Notes: generated from the letters alone by a model not told the origin. A DNA stretch of 64,000 bases from Pycnopodia helianthoides (GCA_032158295.1 CM063254.1:7482614-7546613); one strand, 5' to 3'. Positions 1 through 13,139 are shown, counted from the first letter of the stretch. A program made the numbers and translations.

Positions 1-902
1 AGTTATTTAATGCTTTTTTTTCCAAACCATGACTCATAAGAAATATAAATCCCCCCCATGCTAAGTTTCAAATTCTATTTATAGAGCAAACTGTGGGCTT
101 AACAAAACAAAGATATTAATTTCACTTGAGAAATACCATATATAAATTTTAAAGAAAGCAAAATGCCTACACTTTCCTTTTACACACATGTCCTTTCTAA
201 CAAATTAATCAATTATGAGTTAGCATCCAAACATACAACCAAATCGTAAGCATTCTTTTAAACATTGTAAGCTGGATTCTTGAAAACCTGCAAGCATCAT
301 TTTCAAACAAAAGTTCTCATGTCATTTTATGAATATATTGTAAGTAGGCCTACTGGGTACTCATCAAGTACAAAACAAGTATGAGTACATAGTCGTTTTC
401 ATTAATAGACCTACAGTCAAGTACCCCGCATTCTTATTGGTACATATGTTAATTTCAATGTTGTCAACAAAGTACACAGATAAAAATATCATTGTTACAT
501 TATTTACCACAACAAAGCAAAATAACATTACATAAAGGGATTATGATGAATAAAGTTTAAGTTTAAAATACACTTAGGTTTGGGTGAAGCACTGCTTTTG
601 TACTTTAACCATTTTTAACAGACAAACTGAGACAAGACAACAGACAAATGACAAATATACAACACAAATTTCAGCAAAATATAAGTCCTGAACACATTAC
701 TATGAATCTTAGCATGAGTAAGCATTGAAAAATAGATTTGTTTTTCAGATTTTGGATACATATATGAAGAGAACGTGACATTTTGATTGAGTCTCCTGTG
801 AGTTCAAGCACAAATACAAAGATGAGTAAAAGGCTGAGCATAGAGCAAGGGGCTGAGTAAAGGTAACGTATTATGAGTACAAGTACGAGCGTGAGCACAG
901 AC
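1..902. other. AT-rich stretch, nothing recognised
   Basis: I see no gene. From about 780 there is a loose run of GAGTA/GAGCA words that looks like decayed relatives of the array starting at 903. Confidence 0.5.
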
Positions 903-1798
903 AAAAGGACTCATAGAACAAAAGCACTCATAGAACAAACAACTCATGGAACTAAAGGACCCATACTACAAAAGTACGCACAGCACAGAAGTACTCATAG
1001 AACAAAAGTACTCATAGAACAAAAGTACTCATAGAACAAAAGTACTCATAGAACAAAAGTACTCATAGAACAAAAGTACTCATAGAACAAAAGTACTCAT
1101 AGAACAAAAGTACTCATAGAACAAAAGTACTCGTAGAACAAAAGTACTCGTAGAACAAAAGTACTCGTAGAACAAAAGTACGCACAGCACAGAAGTACTC
1201 ATAGAACAAAAGTACTCATAGAACAAAAGTACTCATAGAACAAAAGTACTCATAGAACAAAAGTACTCGTAGAACAAAAGTACTCATAGAACAAAAGTAC
1301 TCATAGAACAAAAGTACTCGCAGAACAAAAGTACTCGCAGAACAACAAAAGTACTCGCAGAACAAAAGTACTCACAGAACAAAAGTTCTCGCAGAACAAA
1401 ACTACTCATACATGTAGAACAAAAGTACCCATAGAACAAAAGTACCCATAGAACAAAAGTACTCATAAAACAAAAGGACTCATAGAAGAAATTACTTGTA
1501 GAACAAAAGTACTTGTAGAAAAAAAGTACTCGTAGAACAAAAGTCCTCAAAGAACAAAAGTACTCAAGGAACAAAAGTACTCATAGAACAAAAGTGATCA
1601 TGGAACAAAAGTACTCATGGAACAAAAGTACCCATAGAACAAAACAACTCATTGAACAAAAGTACCCATAGAACAAAAGTACCCATAGAACAAAAGTACT
1701 AGTAGAACAATCGTAGAACAATAGAACTCATAGAACCAAAGTACTCATAGAACAAAAGTACTAGAAGAACAATCGTAGAACAAAACTACTCATAGAAT
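903..1798. repeat. 17-bp minisatellite (AGTACTCATAGAACAAA)
   Basis: There are about 50 tandem copies of a 17-bp unit containing the palindrome AGTACT. Variants (CTCGTAGAAC, CCCATAGAAC, CTCGCAGAAC) are clustered. A distinctive variant (GTACGCACAGCACAGAAG) occurs at about 975 and again at about 1179, which implies a higher-order duplication of about 204 bp (12 units). Reading frames through the array are composition artefacts. Confidence 0.97.
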
Positions 1799-2699
1799 CC
1801 CTTTTATTTTAGAACAATGGATTATCAGTCAATCAATGGTATAATGGCTACACTTACAGACACAACAACCTTCAGTCTTGTCAATAAGTAAGTATAATCA
1901 GCCCAAACGGACCCCTTCACTGCAATAAATTGGTTACTTTATCAGCACCTGTACCTCCCTTTATATCTAAATAAAGACTTTGCTCCAGACAACAACTATT
2001 AACCCCCCATATAACATTCCTTTGTAATGTGCACAAACATCAAACAGCGATAATATAAACATGTGAAATCTCTCCTGTAGATTTTCCTGTTAAGGTGGAA
2101 ACGTGCAGATATTAAGATGCAAGAGGGCTCTGCATGAGGTCCCCCCTACAACAATCACATGTGCAGTTTTGTTCTCAACAACATCCGGCAAAAACGCCGC
2201 CTGGGAAAAAAACAATGACAAACAATTTGTGACCCAGTAGAAGTGACACCTGTCATTTGTACTTGAGCCGGACTAGAACTGCATGGCAAGACCGCAATCT
2301 TCAGGTTCAATCTTCAAGAGTCTGAAGGTGTACACACCCAGGGGTTGACATAAGCAGAGTGCGGCGCTCTGTCATGCCTTAAATCAACCAGAAACAAGAC
2401 TTGATCAGAGCTAAGAGCAAGGCTCAGAGTTGTCAGCTTCATACCCAGGGTCTAGAAATACTTCTGGTCATTAATGGGTTTGTGCTTCAGCACTTGAAGA
2501 CCCAGTCAAACTTACCACCACAGTCGGAAAAATGAGCAACAGCGATTTGTGGGTCTTTAACTGCTACTTTGACAACAGTTCTTGGGCAGCTATTTCTCTG
2601 GAGGATTGGGACTGGTGTGAACTTTATATTCAATTAGGGAGCTTTCAGAGTGAAACCAAGCAGCTAATTGTTTGCTGATAATCACCAACCCTGTACCAA
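1799..2699. other. Unique stretch, nothing recognised
   Basis: I see no gene, splice-paired exon or repeat family here. Position 2600-2680 leads into the next minisatellite. Confidence 0.4.
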
Positions 2700-3145
2700 T
2701 GACCAAGTCATACATGTACATAGTCCTACATGGTCATAAATGATCCTACGAACATGGTCATACACGTACATGGTACTGCATGGCTTTTCGTACATAGTCC
2801 TACATGTACATGGCTTTTCGTACAAGGTCCTACATGGCTTTTCGTACATGGTCCTACATGGCTTTTCGTACATGGTACTACATGGCTTTTCGTACATGGT
2901 ACTACATGGCTTTTCGTACATAGTCCTACATGTACATGGCTTTTGTACAGTCTACATGGCTTTTCTAATGGTCTAAGCTTCGTCATGGTCCCACATGGCT
3001 TTTCGTACATGGTATACATGGCTTTTGTACATGTACTACATGGCTTTCGTACATGTCTACATGTACATGGCTTTGTACAAGTCCTACATGCTTCGTACAG
3101 GTCTACAGGCTTTTGTAATGGTTTACATGTCATGGTACACCATGG
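2700..3145. repeat. About 24-bp minisatellite (CTACATGGCTTTTCGTACATGG)
   Basis: The core (2785-2935) has well-kept 24-bp units, and both flanks are degraded. Units are rich in GTACATG/CATGTAC palindromes. Overlapping open frames on both strands arise from the 3-divisible unit. Confidence 0.93.
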
Positions 3146-3149
3146 TCTC

Positions 3150-3372
3150 ATACACCAGCTTATCTCCTCAAGCAAACAGGTCGAGTTTTCAGATCTCCAG
3201 GTCCCTATTATTGGTAGAACCAAGACCGAGAACTGTTCCCTATGGACAGTACGCCTCTGTCAAGGCAGCACCTGCCATTAGGAATAAACTTCCTGCCTCA
3301 CTTCGGTCAAACCACATCTTTGGAAATCCTCAAGAAGGAACTAAAATCCAAATCACTTTGCTAATTACAACT
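3150..3372 (+). pseudogene. LINE (CR1/L2/jockey-like) reverse-transcriptase C-terminus, decayed
   Basis: The plus frame reads LVEPRPRTVPYGQYASVKAA and then PAIRNKLPASLRS. This matches the pattern R-x-R-T-x-x-Y-G ... AAP-x-x-W/R-N-x-LP-x-x-LR found at the end of non-LTR retrotransposon ORF2 proteins. A frame change then gives EILKKELKSKSLC, the usual F/L-K-K-x-L-K-x-x-L tail. It is a 5'-truncated, frameshifted copy next to the minisatellite. Confidence 0.75.
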
Positions 3373-4084
3373 AATTATTACTATTTAACACTTGAGCACG
3401 AGTCTGTGTTTGTCACACTGCTCGTCTTGTGTAGGCGCCCTGATCGAGTCTCCGGATAAGTGTGCCACATAAGTCCATACTATTTCTACTATAAATTTTT
3501 TCATAATCTCAATCGATGGCAACAGAGGAACATACACAACCTCTCGTACCGATGGGACAAAAAAAAAAACTATACAGGAATATTTAAAAGAAAGCTAAAC
3601 TTTTTCATGCGGGAATATTGTTATTTGATAAGGCGACAGGTGCCGATGAAATCTGATGCCTTCTGCTCTGCCCGTCATACTAAGACACACACACACATTA
3701 AGTGTAATTAGCCTCAACCCAGCTTGGTACATTCATTCTGTCAACTCTACTCAATGTGATGCCAACATGTTGTGTTATAACATCACTCCTCATCAAAACA
3801 GGAATGGAGAAAAGAAAAAGAAAAACTCTACTCCGCAATCTCTCCTTTCCTCTCCACAGTCTCCTGATAATTTGTTTGCTTTTTGGATCTCAGCTATCTG
3901 ATGCAGCTAACAATTCAGCTCGAAAGTGCTGCTGGCCGCGCTGCCATTACTGGGACGCTGTCAGCGCAAGGTTTTGTACACAAAGACATTTAAAAAAATA
4001 CTGTCTTTTTGAATTTTTACCAAGCACTTAATCTACAAGAGTCTCAAAGCACTTATACTCATTATTTTTTAGGACATTTGGAAG

Positions 4085-4400
4085 TTTTTGAATCATGAGA
4101 CCCATTTATGTAACACCTTATAAGGAGGCCCTTACAAGGTGCTGCCGTGCAACTCAGCAGCCACTGCCAGAAACACCACGGCAAACCCCTTCTCTTAGCA
4201 TAAGGGGAACTGGGTTCTTTTACGTGCAGTACACAACACCCGGGACAATCTGGTTTATGTCCCATCCGAAGGACGAACCAAACAAAGGTTAAGTGTCTTG
4301 CTTAAGGACACAGGTGTCAAGATCGGGACTCGAACCCACACTCTGCTGATCAGAAACACCAGAGCTTGAGTCTGGTGGGGCCACGCCAAGTTTTCAGTTT
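4085..4400 (-). mobile_element. tRNA-like SINE copy, reverse orientation
   Basis: It carries a reverse box-B-like GGGACTCGAACCC and the phrase CTGATCAGAAACACCAGAGCTTGAGT, preceded (in plus coordinates) by CACCTTATAAGG...CCTTACAAGGTGC and AGAAGGGGTTTGCC on the complement. The same element is seen at 49766-50030, 16175-16275 (partial) and 62950-63215. Confidence 0.7.
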
Positions 4401-4489
4401 TGAACTCGCGTTTGGCAAGTGGACAACTCTTAAGGGAGAACGCAGACTGTGAGCTCAGAAGCCTGAGGAAACATACAGACAAGGGTGCT

Positions 4490-7460
4490 TGCTGGAACCC
4501 TTGCTCACTGTGAAAGTCAACTATAAGTACTCAAACATATGGCTTAGCATCCGGGAGGGGGAGGGGGAATACAAAAGTTGCCTTCCGATAACAACTAATC
4601 AAATGATTTTCATTCAACACGCATTTCTACACATACTATACATGTACATTTGTTGTTTGCAGTGACCCTATCGGGGCAACAGTGCATCAATGAAACACCA
4701 AACAAACAACCCTTTGATAGCCGGAAACCCAGATTGGACTTGACTTTTTACACCCACACATTTCGTTCAGTTGAAAGCAAAAGAAAGTTCCTTTTACAAA
4801 CCTTACAATTTTGTTGGGTATTTTTTATTTAGGTATTTTTTCCATAAAAAAAATGTTCATTGACTTGTGCATACCAAAGTTACAATGTATTTGTCAAAAG
4901 GACAATACATGCACCGGGTACAATGGCAAGTGCATTTTTTTTTTGAACTTGAGGAGGCACTCAATTTACTCTCTCTTTTATTTTTTAAATTTAATCTTTC
5001 AATTTTGAAATTGCTTTTTTACAATGTTTATAATTTTGTTATGCTGGATATATAAACACCTTTGCATTCCTAAATCAGATAAGACCTCCGTGACCGTTGG
5101 TGAATTTTATAAATTATTAATAATTTCGGAGGCCAATCATCCTTCCTCGCAGACGAGAAGCTGAATTGCCAAAAGGATGGGGGGGGGGGGCTACAACATG
5201 TTTAAGCTGCAGGCAAACGAGGGCGCCTTAGGCAGTCAGCCACATCAACCCAAATATGACCACAGAGATTGAAAGTGTTTGATTTTTTCCAGCAAGATTT
5301 TTCCAGCAAGAGGAAAATCGCAGGGCCTGGAGAAACACCCTTGCTGCACAGTAGAGACCCAACGCACTGACGCACAACGCTACTCACATATGGCGAGGAA
5401 TCGAACCAGGGCCACAGTCGTTAGAGGCGAGCGCTTAACGCACTAGCCACCCGTGCAACCCATAGAAGACCAAACTGAAAACATCTCTGCTGAAAATCAA
5501 ATCTCTGTTGAGAACGTCTTTAAAGCATCTTTGGGTGGATATGTCGCACGTCAACAATTGTTTCTATTTGTTTATTAAAAAAATGTTGAGGTTCATTCCC
5601 TCTTATTCATGCTGATTGCTTTAAATCATACTACTTTTGTTAAAAGGGTAAAAGGGGGTACTTCATTTGTTGGAATGTTAAGCGGATTGTATTCAGTGTT
5701 TTTGTTTTTTCATGTAATTCTTATGTACCCTATTGTTTCACTTTTATATTTAATCATGAGGGCCTCAAATGATTAGGTCCCAGATTGATAGAGCTGTTAA
5801 AAGCAGAAAATGCTGATTAGCAAAAATCTTGGCTTGGAGAAAAAAAAGGGAGAAGGGAACCAGTCGCAACAATGTAAACTTTAAGGCTGGTAACCTGTTT
5901 CTGCTGAGCAAGATTTTTCTGGGCTTAGCAAGTTTTTGTGCTTACAGGCTTTAATGAAATAGAGCCAAGCTTCACTGGATGGGATACCCTCAATTAGTAC
6001 AGTTTTAAATAAATAACCAAATGTGTATGCACATATATTCTGGTATCCTAGAAATGCAGTTCAACTGCAGTTAACTGCCCACAAGGTCGATTTCCAACAG
6101 TTCACGCTAAGCATCCCTCCCCTGAAACTTGAACCTATCCTTCCCAATAAACAATACTTAACAAGAGAGCTTTGACTTGCAACTTATTTGTTGGATTTGC
6201 ACTTTGATATGATATCTTTGGACCTCTGCAATGCATCACAACTTAAAGACAGAGTACATCACCGGGCAGAAAAATGATAAGGTCCAACCTGAAACTGTGC
6301 ATTGATTATTAAGATCATACCAGTACCAAACCCTCCACATAAATCTTTTTTTTTTGGTCTGGAATGGTTGCTAAGTTCGTATAAATATGTCTGACATGAA
6401 CATGCACGAACATCCCAGAACTGTGGACAAGTCGTTGAATGTTTGTAGCAAACTGGCTATCATGCGACACTGCTGCTGCTCCGTGATTCTTCTGCTCCTG
6501 CAAGATTTATCTTCTCGACACCGGCCAGTGGTCTGGGGCAAGCAGTCTCGCAAGAGCAGTATAATCGTGTGAGAGCCGTTTCGCTATCACACCGATAAAT
6601 GCATTTTGCAAATTGTCCCCGAGTTTGTTTGATTTTTATAATAAAACCATGACCTCCGATTTTAATACAATTTTAACAACAAGTACATGTATGGTGTGTT
6701 CATTTTAAGCTAGAGGTAATGAACCTGTTTTTTCCATAAACCCCTGCCCCCCCCAAAAAAGGCGATGTCGTACTTTCACTTTAAGGGGTGAATCCCTTGA
6801 GAGCAGTGTCAACCCTAGCTTCATGGTCATAGCTTATTAGTCACACATTTCCCATCCTCCTGTTCACCTTTTTTTCCTGGAAAGTAGGCCTGTGTCAGCA
6901 GTATTGTTTTTTTTTTGCTTTTAACAAGATCAATAGTTCAAAAATGCAGTTGCCAAATATTTGAAACAAACATTTTCTCTATTATGACAGGCATGGAAAC
7001 ATTTAGTTCGCGCATGGGGAGGATGCGATGACTATAATTGAGTGGACTTGAGCATTTTTGAAAAAGGGGTGATACTAATTAATCTGAAGAATGTCATCGG
7101 GTCGTCAGGAGTTCAACAACTGATTGAAGAATGGCACGGGGAATATAAATTAGAACCGGGAAAATAAAAAAGAAGAACTATCGGAGGAAAAAACATTAAT
7201 ATCAGATGACAGCGTTATAAATCTTGTTCCTAAGAATGTGTCAGACTTTGTAAAGAAAGTAGTTCATTCTCCACTGAAGGAAATACTTTTGGGAAACCTT
7301 CGAATCAATAAAAGTGTTTTCTTTGCTGATCCAAAATAGGCTTCTTTTAGGGGGGGGGGGGGGTTCGGAATGACAAGCAAAAAGCACTTCTGCATCAACA
7401 AAGAAATGTGTTGATTTAGCCTGTAAACACCCTAACCCAGTCCTCACCCCTAGAATGTGG
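4490..7460. other. Gene-free stretch with G/C homopolymers
   Basis: I see no convincing gene. Contents include a 10-base G run near 5181, a tRNA-like reverse fragment (TGGCGAGGAATCGAACC at 5390-5455) and part of the GCTTAGCA fold-back repeat at 5885-5960. The short frames here lack splice or homology support. Confidence 0.4.
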
Positions 7461-7507
7461 CCTAATTGTACCCTGTCCCCTGGATGAACCCATGTTTACT
7501 GGCCGGT

Positions 7508-7803
7508 ACCGGTTTACTTCGTTTGGAAATCAACATCTCCATCAGTTTGTGTAATCCATCAGCACTTACGGTACTTACAAATGATTCATAACGCTTGCGA
7601 AATTCAAGTACACACAATCTTGTTGATAGATACGAACGCTGCATCAAACTCAACAACACACTATCAACCTTTAAGACAATTAGAGTTGATATGACCACTT
7701 GGAATGTAGGTTGTATCATCAAGAGTTGGCATGGGTCTCCTGGACAGTTTGGGATTGATACAGCAGTCGACTTTAGGGCCGTGTTAGCGACAACAAGTTC
7801 CAG
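7508..7803 (-). other. Unassigned open frame with a good acceptor
   Basis: The minus strand has a strong polypyrimidine acceptor (tgtttgtgttcctggag) followed by about 95 open codons starting YLELVVANTALKSTAVSIPN and continuing CPGDPCQLLM. I do not recognise it. It could be an exon of a different gene or chance; a clear donor is lacking. Confidence 0.2.
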
Positions 7804-7829
7804 GTAATCTCCAGGAACACAAACAAAAA

Positions 7830-8919
7830 AAGACATTTGCATTTTAAGTTTTCACATCATTTTTCTTGGGGGGGGGATTGTCAGATATTGTAGGAATAAT
7901 AACTTCTGTGCTACTGAAGCATTTTCTTTTGCGTGCAGTGCAATAGAGGTGCAAGTCTCGCGCGTATTTGAACAATGGGACCAGTTAAAGTGCGCGAGTT
8001 TGTTTCCTTCACGCGTCATACAGCAACATAAGTGGTCACAACAGTGTTGGGATACTCACGGGACTTGCACAATCTATTGGTTGCCTCCTAGTTACCTTTA
8101 CAAAAGGAATTGCATTGTGTGACAGGCTCTATATGGGTCTAATGGTCACATGAGGTAATGTTTATAGACAACAGGGGGGCAACCTACAAAAGAAACTGTT
8201 TGATTGCACAAGGAGACATTTTTTTCCAAAATGTTCCCCCCCCCCTGGTACCCCTGAAAACTACGGACATTTGTACATGTTTTGGGATCTTGGAGATTAA
8301 CTGCCTGGAAAGTGCCTGGTGTTAAATGACACTCATCTCAAATCAACAGATAGTGAAGCTATCAACAATGCTGAGATATCAAACCGCCTGAAAATAACAT
8401 CAATATTAAATGAAACTTAGTGAAATGGATAGGTCTAAGGTAATGCAGAGCTGGGGACAAATCCTAGGTTGGGGGGGGGGGTGTTGTGTTGGTTGGAGGC
8501 GGATCTTAAGCCCCCTTAGGCTAGAATTAACTTAGTTTTGAAATCCTGAATAAACATTGAGTACACATTGATTCATGTTAATGTTTAGGACGCATTTGTT
8601 CATTTTGCTGTTGTTGTTATCGTTTGCATTTTTTGTTGGGGGGTGCTACAGACTAGTGGGGCTTTGTCTGTATGATAACCAGTGATTCTTATGAATTGCC
8701 CGCTGCAGAACTTAAAGGTCCATGTGCATTGTTAAAGATTATTGTAGATGCAAATTTAAAATTCTCCTCCCCCACTCCTCTCCCAACACGGATACATCTG
8801 TCATCCAATACAGGTTCAATTGAGCAGAAACACAGGGTGACTACAGTGCCTCTCTCTTTACCAAGAACTACAACAATGAAATGAGCTGAACGATTCATTG
8901 CCAAATCATTTATTTTTTT
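7830..8919. other. Gene-free stretch
   Basis: Several G/C runs of 8-10 bases (7869, 8236, 8471). No recognised repeat or gene. Confidence 0.4.
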
Positions 8920-9075
8920 TGCCCTTACACCGATGTGTATTAAGCACTGTATACTCAGTACTTTCCACAAGTTCTGTGGGGAAAAAAAACCACAGGCATA
9001 TCACTCGGGTGGGATTCGAACCCACAACCTTTGCTATGCTAAAGTATATGTCTTACCATTAGACCATTATATCAA
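8920..9075 (-). mobile_element. tRNA-like repeat, reverse orientation
   Basis: It includes GGGATTCGAACCCACAACC and TTACCATTAGACCA, the reverse complement of tRNA T-arm and D-arm type sequences, preceded by a GCACTGTATACTCAGTACTTTCC segment. The same combination recurs at 58745-58895. Confidence 0.65.
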
Positions 9076-9984
9076 TGCTTAAAGGGGAAGCACATCGTTG
9101 TTTTTTTTGAAAGAGTAAATTAATTACTATCCTCTAGTTTTCCAGAAACACCGAACAAACAACCTGTGACTATTTCATCACATTTGATGGTCCTGTTGTA
9201 TAATAATACAAAAAACAGCTTCTACATGTACACCCTGAACCCACACAGGGTTCTGCCGCTTCCAGAGAAAAAACTACAGAAACAAGAATGAAGCCAGGGT
9301 GAGATCACCACGAACAAAATGGAAGATCCTGAAAATTGCACAACAATTTCCTCTCGGTGTGGAAACTGGAAATGAAGCTCCCTGAATTGTTACAGATGTT
9401 ACATTAGAGGTTTACAGTCTGTCTACATCATTTCAAGTAGATATCTGATGGTCTGGTCATAACGAGGGCCAAGTCTTTTCATCTCTGTGATGGCAAGTTT
9501 GCTTCTTTCAAGAAATTCTGAAGGTGCAGGGAGATCAGTAAAAAAAATCCTGAAATCAGGGGGGGAAAAAACGACAAATCACGGGCCAGTGAAACCTAGA
9601 GCCAGGAAAACCGGTCACACGAGGGCGCAACACGCGAAAAGAGCAACATGAAATACCAGGCGCAAATCACATCCGGTGTGCTGACCCGCAGTCTTGTCCT
9701 GTTACAAAACTCGACAATAAAGTGATTTCAGTGAAACCAACAAGGCAGAATTACTTCACTGGATTTAAAAAAAAAAAAAAATTTGGGGGGGGGGGGGCTT
9801 CATTTTGACCAACCCTGTTTTCTGTTAGTAAACCAGGAAATCCTATTTGCAACAACGACCATCAATAAAATCAAACCACAGGAAGCATCTGAAGTGACTG
9901 CAGTTTCCTGTACTCAATGAAGTGTCTGAGGACACGTCAGAATACAAATCAGATGACGTTTTAAACACGGGGTGAGATTTGCCA

Positions 9985-10228
9985 AATGTGAAAATTCCTG
10001 AAAATAGTTCGCGGGGCCTGGGTTCAACCTTATTCCGGACCAGAAAAAAAATCACTGATGTTGCAATTCAGGAAGTTTACAGACTCAGTGAATCACCAGA
10101 AACACAAAAAACTACAGGTTTGGACACATTAATATGCACTGTTCATTTCTTCCTTTGGTGACTGATTTACTTTTTTTTAAGGCTCAAGGAGGTTTTGAGA
10201 AAATCCTGAAATCAGGAAAAATTGCAGG
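9985..10228 (+). repeat. Dispersed repeat (ACTACAGGTTTGGACAC family), copy 1
   Basis: This repeat shares CATCACCAGAAACACAAAACTACAGG, TTGGTGACTGATTTACTTCTTTC and AAAATCCTGAAATCAGG with copies at 13140-13290, 15335-15570 and 52850-53065. All copies lie on the plus strand. Type unknown. Confidence 0.75.
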
Positions 10229-10337
10229 CCTGTTTAAAAAATTAACTCCAACTGTTTCAAACATGTGTGCAGACTCTTACAGCCTTTTTATACTCAAGCT
10301 CCAGTCCGTGCCGAATGCTACACAATCTGCGCTATCC

Positions 10338-10980
10338 TAGAATTTCAACACGGTTCCAATTACTCCACTTTGACTTCATAGAATTTCAACATGGTTCCAA
10401 TCCACGTTGACTTCATAGAATTTCAACATGGTTCCAATCCACGTTGACTTCATAGAATTTCAACATGGTTCCAATCCACGTTGACTTCAATAAGAATTTC
10501 AACATGGTTCCAATCCACGTTGACTTCATAGAATTTCAAGATGGTTCACATCTGCTTGACTTCATAGAATTTTAACATGGTTCACATCCGCGTTGACTTC
10601 ATAGAATTTTAACGTGGTTCACATCCGCGTTACTTCATAGAATTTAACCACGGTTTCCAATCCACGTTGACTCCATAGAATTTTAACGTGTTCACATCCG
10701 CGTTGACTTCATAGAATTTTAACACGGTTCCAATCCACGTTGACTTCATAGAATTTTAACATGGTTCACATCCGCGTTGACTCCATAGAATTTTAACGTG
10801 GTTCACATCCGCGTTGACTTCATAGAATTTTAACACGGTTCCAATCCACGTTGACTCCATAGAATTTTAACGTGGTTCACATCCGCGTTGACTTCATAGA
10901 ATTTTAACATGGTTCCAATCCGCATTAACCTCATAGAATTTCAACACGGTTCCAATCCGCATTGACTTCAACACGGAACA
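10338..10980. repeat. 37-bp minisatellite
   Basis: About 17 copies of a 37-bp unit beginning TTGACTTCATAGAATTT and ending TTCCAATCCACG. Two sub-variants alternate: ATGGTTCCAATCCACG, and GTGGTTCACATCCGCG. The alternation in the right half suggests two-unit amplification. Confidence 0.97.
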
Positions 10981-11031
10981 GGGTTGGTTTGGACTTGGAC
11001 TGAGCGCTCTACATGGGTCGACACAGGCACA

Positions 11032-11226
11032 GCTGCCAACATTTGCATATTGCAATCAGGAAGAATTTGTACAGTTTTTGTATCTCAGGGATATATTTAG
11101 AATTACATTCTACGTATTAGGGATAAAGTTTCAATAATCAGGGAGATTTTCAAATTTGTTTTCTCAGAACATGGAAAGATTGGTTTATTTCCAGGAAACT
11201 CTCTGCAGAATCGGGTAGAGTTGGCA
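11032..11226 (+). repeat. Dispersed repeat, single-unit homologue of the 22-bp array locus
   Basis: It begins GCCAACATTTGCATATTGCAATCAGG and ends GAACATGGAAAGATTGGTTTATTTCC...CTGCAGAATCGGGTAGAG. Both flanks match those of the 22-bp array at 21330-22058, but there is only one ATTTGTACAG-type unit here. Confidence 0.8.
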
Positions 11227-12477
11227 ATGTCCATGCAATGGGAGAACATAGAGAGGTCCTCTCCTGAATGGGTCAACAAACAAGACTGCCTGTATGTATG
11301 TCAGTCCTGGAATTACATGGAGGCCCCTGGTCTTGGCCTTGATGCCCCTTCAAATTTTCCCATCGACATTAAGATATCCCAACGGAAGTGCCCTTTGAAA
11401 AAATAAAAACGGGCTTGCCCTTTCAAAATGTGAAAACCCAGGCCTGGTATGTTACATAACCATGGGAAACACACACATGTGCAATCCCTAGTACTAACAT
11501 GACTAACAGCCACGTAAATACACGGGGAAGATAAACATAAACAGCGTACCCCGGTAATCAAACAAAAGAAAACTACCGTCACGTCAGGCGATCATGCCAC
11601 TGCGGTTATTTACGCTAGTATCATTAAAGGAAGGATATGGTAAATTGTCAATGACCAGTATCCTCACTTGGTGTATCGATTGGTCATCGAAAGTTGCAAG
11701 AAAATAACAAAAGAAAAAGAACACCCTTGTTGCATATAGAATTGTGTGCTTTCAGATGCCTGAGAAAGGCTTCACGCCCAAAGCCTTTCACAGATTCTAA
11801 CTTTTGGTTAAAACAAAAATTTGCTCTTTCTCTAAAACTACATTACTTCAAAGGGGGTCGTTACTACCAATGTTTTATACTATCAACAGCTCTCCAGTGC
11901 TCTTTACCAAGTAAGTTGTTATGGTCATTAACTTGATGAGTAATTACCCAAAGTACACCTGCCTCTAAAGTATGACGTCTGCTACAAATTAGCAACAAGG
12001 GTCTTTCTTCGTACAAATAAATCAAGCTGTCATAGAGAATGACCCTGGAGAAAATGAATTGCTGCTGCAAACAGATACATCATAGGTTAGCTACAGTTTA
12101 TTCAATCAAATTAAACAGGAATCCTGCTTTGTCAGGAGAAAAACAAGGGGGGAAAGTGCCGGGCACAGGAAGACTTTGGAATGTTTATTAATTTTTTTTT
12201 CTTTTTCAAACTTCAATGGGTTAGGGTTAGAAGCAAACAAAAAAGAGGCGAGGAAATCAGCTGATCAGCCGACTAATTTGCATGCATGTTGACTTTGGAC
12301 TTGGCAAGATGTCACTGAGTGAACTGTGCTTTTGCTGGCGGAACGCCAGTTAAAACACTCGAGGACCAGTACAAAGTTTTAAAAAGTGTTGTGTCTGCCG
12401 GCTGGCTAGTTCATTGTTTCCAACAGCTTTAAGCAAACCAACACGAGGAATGTTCATGTAGCCCTCTGATTGTAGTC
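11227..12477. other. Gene-free stretch
   Basis: I see no gene. A short copy of the CCCCTGGTCTTGGCCTTGATGCCCC repeat lies at 11325-11360, also found at 34500-34560 and 36410-36450. Confidence 0.4.
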
Positions 12478-12597
12478 CCCCCCCCCAAAAAAAAAAAAAT
12501 AAATAAATAAATAAAAAAATAAAAAATAAATAAAATAAATAAAAATAAAAAAAATAAAAATCAAATCAAACAAAGTAATAAATAAAAAATATAACAA
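12478..12597. repeat. Simple repeat: C-run, A-run, (AAAT)n
   Basis: About ten C, thirteen A, then AAATAAAT-type repeats. Similar C-run/A-run tracts occur at 39557 and 26392. Confidence 0.9.
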
Positions 12598-12969
12598 CAT
12601 GTACTGATGTGAATTAAGACGGCTGAAAAGTGAATCTAGTGACTGAAAAAATTGAGGGCAAAAATGTTGAAGTTAGGAGACAAAAAAGAGTCCACCACCA
12701 AGAAGGCCATCATCAAGAAGAGTACATGTGTGTTTCTATTCAACACCTCTTGCTAATGCTATTTTAAAAAAGAGAACACGTTCCAAAAAGGTCTGAAACT
12801 AGGATCCACATTCCAGCAGGATTGTTGGAATGATAACTTTCAGTAACCCATGGAGTTATAGATTTCAAGGAGCTTCTGGGGACTAGTTTCCTCAGCACGA
12901 GGGAAGTAGGTCGGAGAGAGGGATTTCTTTATATCTTTACAACTCTGTGCATCACCAGAAGTCAAGGTT

Positions 12970-13132
12970 TAATCCAGGATTTGGTGAATGGTTGTCCAAA
13001 TTTGCTGGAAATTTAAAGCTGGGTGTCCAGATCGCTCACTTACAATACATTTACATGTACGTGTAAACAACAGATAAAACAGGGTGTCCAAATTTAAACC
13101 AGGCTGTCCAAAAGACACCCAGACACCCCTCT
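12970..13132 (+). repeat. Dispersed repeat (GGGTGTCCAAATTT family), copy 1
   Basis: This shares GGATTTGGT...GTCCAAATTTGCTGGAA, ATACATTTACATGTA and ACAGATAAAACAGGGTGTCC with 28305-28442. Both are on the plus strand. Confidence 0.75.
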
Positions 13133-13139
13133 GGCTAAC

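Noticed and set aside
2682..3281. Several overlapping frames of 78-183 codons
   Set aside because: They are frames through the 24-bp minisatellite on both strands. Only the tail after 3150 shows a real (LINE) signature.
7462..7842. Possible acid phosphatase C-terminal exon
   Set aside because: GDYLELVV...PNCPGDPC superficially resembles the end of histidine acid phosphatases, but the conserved CPL-x-x-F continuation and catalytic regions are absent. Left as unassigned.
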